DNA of 10,644 nt from Clostridiales bacterium (GTDB taxonomy: Bacteria > Bacillota > Clostridia > Oscillospirales > Acutalibacteraceae): the NCBI GenBank assembly GCA_019421725.1, contig JAHZES010000061.1, positions 1 through 10,644 of the forward strand, read 5' to 3'. The notes under the pieces were generated by a model. It saw nothing but the letters and a program-made list of their open reading frames with translations. It was not told the origin of the DNA and made no database searches. The first letter of the stretch is position 1; each line of letters begins with the position of its first letter. Positions 5,652 to 10,644 of the stretch are shown here, piece after piece. A program made the translations under genes and the position numbers.

Positions 5652-6212
5652 ATGAGAAAGAATTTTGGCGCAAAGCCCTGGACGTACCCCCAACCCGTAT
5701 TTATTATCGCCGCTTATGACGAGGACGGCGTCCCCAACGCCATGAATGCGGCCTGGGGCGGCATCAGTGACAGCACCCAACTTTCCGTGTGCTTGAGCGC
5801 CGGTCATAAGACAACAAAAAATATTCTGGCCAAAGGCGCGTTTACCGTCAGCATGGCCGACGCGGCTCATGTGGCTGCATGCGACTATGTGGGCGTTGTC
5901 TCCGGCAACAGCGTGCCGAATAAGCTGGAAAAGGCAGGCTTCCACACAGTGAAGTCAACATTCGTGGACGCTCCGCTTATCAAAGAACTGCCCATGGCGT
6001 TGGAATGCCGGCTTGTCAGCTATCACACTGACACAGGGATCCTTGTGGGTGAGATCGTCAATGTCAACGCGGACGAGAGCGTGCTTGCCAAGGATGGAAC
6101 GATCGACCCGGCCAAGCTGCGTCCCATCACCTTTGATCCCGTTAACAACACCTATCTGGTTCTGGGAGAAAAGGTTGGAACCGCGTTTCGGGACGGTTTG
6201 TCGTTAAAATAA
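5652..6212 (+). CDS. Flavin reductase-like (flavoredoxin family) FMN-binding protein
   Basis: This is a 186-residue protein of the flavin reductase-like domain family (split-barrel FMN binding; DIM6/flavoredoxin type), about the usual length and intact. Diagnostic stretches are PQPVFIIAAYDEDGVPNAMN followed by AAWGGISDSTQLSVCLS near the N-terminus, HKTTKNILAKGAFTVSMA at about residues 52-69, and LECRLVSYHTDTGILVGEIV at about 117-136. Such proteins bind FMN and act in electron transfer or flavin reduction in anaerobes; the partner is unknown. The start is set by AAGGAGG (5637-5643) with 8 nt to the ATG, one of the best ribosome sites here. It lies 61 bp after the LysR remnant on the same strand. 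I see no convincing separate promoter, so it may be read from the LysR promoter. A hairpin follows it. Confidence 0.88.
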   Translation: MRKNFGAKPWTYPQPVFIIAAYDEDGVPNAMNAAWGGISDSTQLSVCLSAGHKTTKNILAKGAFTVSMADAAHVAACDYVGVVSGNSVPNKLEKAGFHTVKSTFVDAPLIKELPMALECRLVSYHTDTGILVGEIVNVNADESVLAKDGTIDPAKLRPITFDPVNNTYLVLGEKVGTAFRDGLSLK

Positions 6213-6240
6213 AGCTGAACCGCATAATAAATACAGCCGA

Positions 6241-6283
6241 GCCCGGTAACCGTTCTGCGGTCATCGGGCCCGGTCGTTATTTT
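6241..6283. terminator. Hairpin between convergent genes, probable bidirectional terminator
   Basis: GCCCGGTAACCG (6241-6252) pairs with CGGTCATCGGGC (6258-6269) across a TTCTG loop with one mismatch and one G-U. TTATTTT (6277-6283) lies downstream on plus, and AATAAATA (6227-6234) supplies a T-rich flank on minus. It sits between the convergent flavin reductase and EIIC-like genes. Confidence 0.65.
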
Positions 6284-6301
6284 ATCTGTTCTATTGAGAA
6301 A

Positions 6302-7366
6302 TCAAAGATCGAGCTTCATGTCGCCCGGTTTGATCCAACCCAGCTTGCGGAACATTTCCGAAAAACCGAACGCCAGCAGCGCCGGCGCAACAAAATGCAT
6401 CAGCACGATCTGCACAATCACCAGCCAGGGCTCCTGTGTCTGGGTCATGGTCTGATACGCCATCAACTGCCCTACCAGCCCTGCGGTTCCCATTCCGGAG
6501 CCTTTTGCGTTATTGGTCATCCCCAGAACGGCCGTCGAAATCGGCCCAAGGATCGCCGAGGAAAGAATTGCCGGCAGCCAGATCACCGGCTTGCGCAAAA
6601 TATTCGGTACCTGCAGCATACTGGTGCCAAGCCCCTGTGCAAGCAAGCCGCCGGTTTTGTTTTCCCGATAGCTTGCCACGGCAAAGCCGATCATATTTGC
6701 GCAGCAGCCAACGGCTGCCGCACCGGCCGCAATTCCGGAAAGATTCAGTACAATACCGATCGCCGCAGAGCTGATCGGCAGCGTGAGGATCATGCCCATC
6801 AGTACCGAAACCACGATTCCCATCAAAACGGGCTGCTGCTCGGTGCCCCAGTTCACCATGGAGCCCAACCCGGCCATGAATTGCGAGATCGGCGGCCCCA
6901 GCACCAGCCCGACCGCAGAACCGGAAACGATAGAGACCATCGGCGTTATAAGAATATCCAGCTTTGTTTTTCCGGAAACAAGCCTTCCGAGTTCAATGCC
7001 GACAAAGGCCGCGATAAACGCTCCAAGCGGTTCGCCCGGGCCCGAAAACTGCATTACGCCGTCCACCAGCACCGTGCCTGCAAGGATCTTGCCGGAAAAC
7101 GCGCCTACCATACCGCAGACCGCCGCGGAAATGGTCACATACGGCGCGGCGCGATACTTGTGCGCAACACCAACACCGATCCCCGCGCCGGTCAGCGCTG
7201 CCGCAACCTTACTGACGATCACCAGATACCCGCCGAACGTTCCGCCGACCAAATTCCCAATCTGCTCCAAAATAGTACCGATAATCAGTGTGGAAAACAG
7301 TCCGGCAGCCATTCCGCTCAGGCCGTCGATAAAAACATGATTCAAAATTTGTTTCAGCTTTTTCAC
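6302..7366 (-). CDS. PTS EIIC-type membrane protein, PfoR-like family
   Basis: This is a 354-residue, very hydrophobic protein with about ten membrane segments. It resembles the PTS EIIC_2/PfoR family (Pfam PF13303), recognised from the start HVFIDGLSGMAAGLFSTLIIGTILEQ, from GVAHKYRAAPYVTISAAVCG, from PLGAFIAAFVGIELGRLVSG, and from GPPISQFMAGLGSMVNWGT. The C-terminal half has GCCANMIGFAVASYRENKTGGLLAQGLGTS. In clostridia a member (PfoR) was first described near a toxin gene, but the transported substrate of the family is not settled. No EIIA or EIIB domain is fused or nearby, so phosphotransfer-coupled transport is uncertain. I chose the GTG at 7366 (AAAGGA 10 nt upstream; family members start right before the FIDG motif). 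The longer ATG at 7468 adds an arginine-rich, non-membrane stretch and lies in the -10 box. Confidence 0.82.
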   Translation of the reverse strand: MKKLKQILNHVFIDGLSGMAAGLFSTLIIGTILEQIGNLVGGTFGGYLVIVSKVAAALTGAGIGVGVAHKYRAAPYVTISAAVCGMVGAFSGKILAGTVLVDGVMQFSGPGEPLGAFIAAFVGIELGRLVSGKTKLDILITPMVSIVSGSAVGLVLGPPISQFMAGLGSMVNWGTEQQPVLMGIVVSVLMGMILTLPISSAAIGIVLNLSGIAAGAAAVGCCANMIGFAVASYRENKTGGLLAQGLGTSMLQVPNILRKPVIWLPAILSSAILGPISTAVLGMTNNAKGSGMGTAGLVGQLMAYQTMTQTQEPWLVIVQIVLMHFVAPALLAFGFSEMFRKLGWIKPGDMKLDL

Positions 7367-7466
7367 GAAGAAATCATCCTTTCTCCTCCGTTGCCGGAGC
7401 CAATGTGTCTGAGGTAAAGCTTTGGCTGCGAATGCGATTTTACGGACACATTCGGCTAACGGTAAC

Positions 7467-7496
7467 ATTATATCGCCGGTTGCTCCCTCTGCACAA
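7467..7496 (-). promoter_or_regulatory. Promoter of the EIIC-like gene
   Basis: On the minus strand, TATAAT (7467-7472) with TTGTGC (7491-7496) 18 bp upstream. It lies about 100 bp ahead of the GTG start, leaving a leader with no clear structure that I can see. Confidence 0.6.
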
Positions 7497-7542
7497 GAGC
7501 CGCTTGCTTTTTTGGCGATTCCATACAGAGGAGTGCTGATTT

Positions 7543-7569
7543 TGTAAAATACTTGTGAACTATTTTACA
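7543..7569. promoter_or_regulatory. 27-bp dyad between divergent genes, candidate operator
   Basis: TGTAAAATA (7543-7551) and TATTTTACA (7561-7569) form a perfect 9-9-9 inverted repeat, with spacer CTTGTGAAC. Its centre is about 35 bp upstream of the mnmM -35 box and about 60 bp upstream of the EIIC-like -35 box, a position suited to an activator or a looping repressor. No regulator gene is adjacent. Confidence 0.55.
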
Positions 7570-7587
7570 CTTGCTTTTGGCCGGCGC

Positions 7588-7616
7588 TTGCAAATTTTAA
7601 CCGCAGCAGATATACT
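7588..7616 (+). promoter_or_regulatory. Promoter of the mnmM homologue
   Basis: TTGCAA (7588-7593), a 17-bp spacer, then TATACT (7611-7616). The predicted start is about 30 nt ahead of the TTG start codon, so the leader is short. Confidence 0.65.
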
Positions 7617-7652
7617 AAATGACAAACAGCCTGCAAAAGGGAGGGCATTTGT

Positions 7653-8222
7653 TTGAATTTTCCGCTCAATACACTGGGTCTTGCCCATAAATTTCTGGCC
7701 GAGCACGTTCCCGCCGGCGGGTTCTGCGTGGACGCTACCGCCGGCAAGGGACGCGATACCGCTTTTCTCTGCTCTCTGGTGGGAAACGGGGGCCGCGTTC
7801 TCGCGTTTGACATTCAACCCGCCGCCGTCTCCGCCGCCCGGGCGCTGCTGGATGAAAAGGGATACTCCTCAATCGCCACGGTCGTGTGCGACAGCCACCA
7901 TCGCCTGCTCCAATACGCGCCGCCCGGCGCAGCCGACGCCGTTGTTTTTAATTTCGGTTGGCTTCCCGGCGGCGACCACAAAATTTTTACCCGGGCCGAA
8001 ACGAGCATCCCCGCAATAAAAGCCGGTCTGCAGCTGCTGAAGCCCGGCGGTGTGATGAGCCTTTGTATTTATTCAGGCGGTGAAAACGGCTTTGACGAAC
8101 GGGACGCACTGCTTGAATTCGTGGAAACGATCAACCCTCAGGAATATACCGTTCTTGTTTCACGCTTTGTAAACCGAACCGGCAATCCTCCGATCCCCGT
8201 CTTTATCTGGAAAGAAAGCTAA
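7653..8222 (+). CDS. mnmM: tRNA U34 (mnm5) methyltransferase homologue, YtqB/MnmM family
   Basis: This 189-residue class I SAM-dependent methyltransferase matches the length of B. subtilis YtqB, now called MnmM, which methylates nm5U34 to mnm5U34 at the tRNA wobble position. Motif I is VDATAGKGRDTAFL (residues 26-39, glycine-rich SAM loop). The acidic residue binding the ribose is Asp53 in AFDIQ. DSHHRLLQY (80-88) and FNFGWLPGGDH (99-109) are the family signatures. A late RFVNRTGNPPIPVFIWK strand closes the fold, also as in YtqB. The start is TTG: AAAGGGAGG (7636-7644) is well placed about 8 nt before it, and no ATG fits. The gene has its own promoter, is divergent from the EIIC-like gene, and appears complete. 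The assignment rests on recognised motifs, not a search. Confidence 0.88.
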   Translation: MNFPLNTLGLAHKFLAEHVPAGGFCVDATAGKGRDTAFLCSLVGNGGRVLAFDIQPAAVSAARALLDEKGYSSIATVVCDSHHRLLQYAPPGAADAVVFNFGWLPGGDHKIFTRAETSIPAIKAGLQLLKPGGVMSLCIYSGGENGFDERDALLEFVETINPQEYTVLVSRFVNRTGNPPIPVFIWKES

Positions 8223-8330
8223 GAAAGCTGCCGCTTTTGCTCTGCGCCGGCTTCTCCGCTTTTGGTTTTCCACAAATTCCGCACATTCTGTCGAAAGCAT
8301 GCCAAAAAATCATTTCAATGTGTCTTTATC

Positions 8331-8369
8331 AAAAAAGCGGCGGCATCCAAGCGATGCCACCGCTTTTTT
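8331..8369. terminator. Rho-independent terminator between mnmM and the lipoprotein gene
   Basis: AAAAAAGCGGCGGCATC (8331-8347), loop CAAGC, GATGCCACCGCTTTTTT (8353-8369). The stem has one C-A mismatch on plus and becomes fully paired (G-U) on minus, with T6 in both directions. It primarily ends the minus-strand lipoprotein gene and probably also mnmM. The 8223-8330 gap shows nothing else. Confidence 0.88.
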
Positions 8370-8387
8370 CTCTATTCTGCTGATCCG

Positions 8388-10202
8388 TCAATCCGCATAA
8401 TCTGCGGCATCATAATATTCGTACTCGATTCCGTTCAGCGAGTAGGCGTTATCGCCTGTTTTTTGAAACTCCTGAACCTCGCCATTGGGCTGTACCTGAA
8501 TCTGCACGGTGCTGTCGGTTGTGGCATAAGTAAAGCCGCGTTGGAATATTCCATATGCTTCTTCCGGACTGAACCAGAACTCCCAACCGAGATCTTCGTT
8601 CGTCAGCGTGATCTCACTTTCCTCTACAGTCGCGTCAAAGGCCAGATCCTCCAGCTGAACCGTCTGATTCAGCGTATACCCGTCTGTGCCGAACGGTTTG
8701 TAGGCAAAGCCAACCTGTGAACCGTCGCCCAGCGTAATGGTCGCCTGCCCATCCGTTTGTTCAAACTTCGTATAAGAAAACAGCGCGCCTGTATTATTCG
8801 TATAAAAATCCAGCTGCTCGCCGATATCCTTATTGGACAGGTAAAAGACCGGATACTTCAAGTCCGGATCAAACGGATCCTCCTGCCCGGGAAGCATCCC
8901 GAACGCATTCGGATACCTGGCCTGCAGCTCTCCAAAAAACGCTATCAGTGCGTCAGGGTTATTTTCGACGTCGGCAAGCGAAACCAGGTTTTCCGCCGAA
9001 ACGTTCGGAACTGTCACCTTGCCGCCATCCGCTGCGGACAGATCAAACGATCCGGAAAGCGCCAATTTAAAGGTTTCCAACTCCACTGAAGCATCAAAGG
9101 TTCCGACTGCCTTGTCGTTGTCAACCGTATATTCTGCACTCACCGGAATTTCAAGGCCGACCGTCGCCCCGCCCATTTTGAGCGAAACGGAAATCGTACC
9201 TGTCTGAGCCACCGCTTGGTCGGTAATTTCATCCTTATAGTCGATCTTCAGAGTAACATCAAGGCTTTCCTGATCGGAAGAAGCTATGCCAATGGAGGCT
9301 GTTCCGCTTTTCCCGGAATCAGTAACCGTCTGGTTTGCATCCAGCGTTAAAGTAAAGGAGGTATCCTCAAATTCTACCGAAACCTTCCCTTTGGCGGAAA
9401 ACTGCTTTCCGTCTCTGTTCTGAATTGCAAGATTTCCCGCAATTTTACCGGCACTGTCACCGTCTGCTCCAACAGCAAACTCCACCGCCGCTACCGAACC
9501 GCGATACACATAAAAAGTGATCGTCAGCTCGCTGAGCTGTTCTGCAGCGCCATCTGCAGCATCATCTCCCAGCGCATTCGAAACGGCATCAAAAATTGCC
9601 TTCCGCTGTGCCTCATCCGCAGAAAATGTCAGCTTTGCAACGCCCTTCTGAATCGTTCCGTCAATTTCATATTCGACACTTTCCGCCTTAACGGACGCGT
9701 CATTGATCTGCTCCTTCACCGCTTGCACAATTGCTTCCCAAACGTCTGAGTTTTTGGAAGATTCCGAATCGGATTGCAGCAGTGAAAGGTATTTCTCGCT
9801 CGCCTCGGGAAAACCGATAAGAAGCTCAGCCGCATTCTTCAGATATGCCTCTACGGCAACCTTCTCGCCGTCCAGGGTCACGCTTCCGTCTGCGGCGGCG
9901 GTCCCGGCCGCTTTATCGCTGATCATATGCATAGCTGCGGAAAACTCGCCTTCCAGCAGGTTCTCGCCGTCGCTTTCAAGCTGATCTAACTGAAGCGCAA
10001 AATTGGCTTCTACTCCTGCTTTTTCAGAATAATCCGGCAGCAGATTGCCGGATTTCAAATAATCCGAAAAAAACTGCACCGTAGAAGCTGCCGCGTCCTG
10101 AAACTGCTCTGAGCTTGTTTTGTTTTTTGTGCAGGCTCCAAAACTGAACAACACGGAAACACTCATTAAAAAGGCTAAAAAAAGGGCAAGTGTTTTCTTC
10201 AT
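8388..10202 (-). CDS. Large secreted lipoprotein of unknown function
   Basis: This is a 604-residue lipoprotein with a classic signal: MKK, a hydrophobic core of about 18 residues, then FGAC with the lipidated Cys at position 24, so it is anchored outside the membrane. The mature part is acidic, rich in Asp, Glu, Ala, Ser and Thr, and has few aromatic residues until the C-terminal third. The middle (about residues 200-380) looks like a series of beta strands of alternating residues, such as GTISVSLKMGGATVGLEIPV and KFKLAL-like stretches, suggesting a beta-sandwich or LolA/LppX-like sheet. The C-terminal part has YPVFYLSNKDIGEQ, LGWEFWFSPEEAYGIF and an acidic tyrosine-rich end (YEYYDAADYAD). 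I do not recognise a named family. The ATG at 10202, preceded by GAAGGAAGG, gives the proper signal peptide; an upstream ATG at 10244 adds 14 residues that would spoil it. It has its own promoter and terminator. Confidence 0.85.
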   Translation of the reverse strand: MKKTLALFLAFLMSVSVLFSFGACTKNKTSSEQFQDAAASTVQFFSDYLKSGNLLPDYSEKAGVEANFALQLDQLESDGENLLEGEFSAAMHMISDKAAGTAAADGSVTLDGEKVAVEAYLKNAAELLIGFPEASEKYLSLLQSDSESSKNSDVWEAIVQAVKEQINDASVKAESVEYEIDGTIQKGVAKLTFSADEAQRKAIFDAVSNALGDDAADGAAEQLSELTITFYVYRGSVAAVEFAVGADGDSAGKIAGNLAIQNRDGKQFSAKGKVSVEFEDTSFTLTLDANQTVTDSGKSGTASIGIASSDQESLDVTLKIDYKDEITDQAVAQTGTISVSLKMGGATVGLEIPVSAEYTVDNDKAVGTFDASVELETFKLALSGSFDLSAADGGKVTVPNVSAENLVSLADVENNPDALIAFFGELQARYPNAFGMLPGQEDPFDPDLKYPVFYLSNKDIGEQLDFYTNNTGALFSYTKFEQTDGQATITLGDGSQVGFAYKPFGTDGYTLNQTVQLEDLAFDATVEESEITLTNEDLGWEFWFSPEEAYGIFQRGFTYATTDSTVQIQVQPNGEVQEFQKTGDNAYSLNGIEYEYYDAADYAD

Positions 10203-10270
10203 TCCATTCCTTCCTTCCATACCAATCGTTTTGATTTTACCCATAAGGTGAAGATAAATCTGACAACATC

Positions 10271-10299
10271 AGTTTATCAAATTTAACAAAGACAGTCAA
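10271..10299 (-). promoter_or_regulatory. Promoter of the lipoprotein gene
   Basis: On the minus strand, TTGACT (10294-10299) and TAAACT (10271-10276) are separated by 17 bp. It starts immediately after the U-tract of the rRNA operon terminator, so the lipoprotein gene is insulated from rRNA transcription only by that hairpin. Confidence 0.65.
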
Positions 10300-10334
10300 C
10301 AGAAAAACAAAAAAGACGACGTTTTCGTCGTCTT
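10300..10334 (-). terminator. rRNA operon terminator
   Basis: On the minus strand, AAGACGACG (10334-10326), loop AAAA, CGTCGTCTT (10321-10313), then TTTTGTTTTTC. This perfect 9-bp stem with a U-tract lies about 90 nt after the 23S rRNA 3' end. Confidence 0.88.
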
Positions 10335-10365
10335 AAAAACTAAATTTACAGAGCAAAATGCGCCC

Positions 10366-10378
10366 TGAAAACTGAACA
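10366..10378 (-). promoter_or_regulatory. rRNA spacer motif TGTTCAGTTTTCA
   Basis: This motif, read on the minus strand just after 23S rRNA, is common in Firmicutes rRNA operon spacers and resembles a transcription-antitermination/processing element. It supports that the rRNA transcript continues to the hairpin at 10313-10334. The role is from general knowledge. Confidence 0.4.
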
Positions 10379-10424
10379 AAGGGAGAAGGAAAAGAAGCGA
10401 AACAAAAGACCAACACACAAGTGA

Positions 10425-10644
10425 TGGACAAGCCCTCGACCTATTAGTACTGCCAAGCTAAACGCCTCACGACGCTTACACACGCAGCCTATCAACCTTG
10501 TAGTCCTCAAGGGGTCTTAACAACTTACGTTGTGGGATATCTTATCTTGGAGACGGCTTCACGCTTAGATGCTTTCAGCGTTTATCCGATCCGCACATAG
10601 CTGCTCGGCCGTGCCATTGGCATGACAACCGATACACCAGCGGT
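10425..10644 (-). rRNA. 23S ribosomal RNA, 3' end (partial)
   Basis: Read on the minus strand, this is the last roughly 220 nt of 23S rRNA (domain VI). It includes ACCGCTGGTGTATCGGTTGT at the window edge, CATGCCAATGGCACGGCC, GCTGAAAGCATCTAAGCGTG, the TTGATAGGCTGCGTGTG segment, and the 3' terminal GTACTAATAGGTCGAGGGCT. These are universally conserved landmarks of the 23S 3' end. The exact 3' terminus near 10425 is estimated by comparison with the known end of other 23S genes. The gene continues beyond the window. No 5S rRNA gene follows before the terminator. Confidence 0.95.

Noticed and set aside
6395..7417. Long plus-strand open frame (about 340 codons) opposite the EIIC-like gene
   Set aside because: It is antisense to a clear membrane protein; its translation is rich in His, Arg and Gln with no domain and no ribosome site.
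1..10644. CRISPR arrays, transposases, insertion-sequence ends, tRNA genes
   Set aside because: No regularly spaced repeats, no transposase motifs and no tRNA-like cloverleaf or CCA end were seen on either strand by eye.

Overview
The window looks like chromosomal DNA of a Gram-positive anaerobe of the Clostridia, plausibly an Oscillospiraceae/Ruminococcaceae relative. Pointers are moderate GC, strong AGGAGG-type ribosome sites, TTG and GTG starts, rho-independent terminators after most units, a Firmicutes-type MnmM (YtqB) methyltransferase, a lipobox lipoprotein, and a 23S rRNA 3' end of Firmicutes type. The taxonomic placement is inference; no marker gene is complete.

Layout. Bases 1-1208 (minus) hold a wrecked drug-efflux operon. 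A MarR repressor gene, behind its own promoter and a 14-bp palindromic operator, is frameshifted near its end. It runs directly into a fragment of an ABC exporter ATPase that has lost its membrane domain, its Walker A region and a second internal piece. A second ABC exporter gene follows, overlapping by 17 nt and leaving the window. Bases 1422-2256 (plus) hold an intact unit: promoter, palindromic leader, small membrane protein with a C-terminal zinc ribbon, terminator. Bases 2223-2390 (minus) hold a possible 32-codon ORF whose ribosome site lies in a long inverted repeat.

Bases 2465-4086 (minus) hold an intact MepA-like MATE exporter behind a structured leader. The leader has two hairpins whose loops are complementary over 8 nt, the second followed by a U-rich tract, which suggests a riboswitch or attenuator of the guanidine-IV (mepA-motif) kind. 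Bases 4102-5043 (minus) are a second MATE gene broken by two internal deletions with frameshifts. Divergent from it, 5147-5590 (plus) is a LysR-type regulator that has lost its DNA-binding domain in frame. Next come a flavin reductase-like protein (5652-6212, plus), a convergent PfoR/PTS-EIIC-like membrane protein (6302-7366, minus), a divergent mnmM homologue (7653-8222, plus), and a large lipoprotein of unknown function (8388-10202, minus). The window ends with an rRNA operon terminator and the 3' end of a 23S rRNA gene (minus), with no 5S gene between them.

Taken together, the left half is a cluster of export genes and their regulators, of which only one MATE gene is whole. The other efflux or regulator loci carry internal deletions, which means either recent decay or assembly collapse. 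The right half is ordinary, intact housekeeping and accessory sequence.
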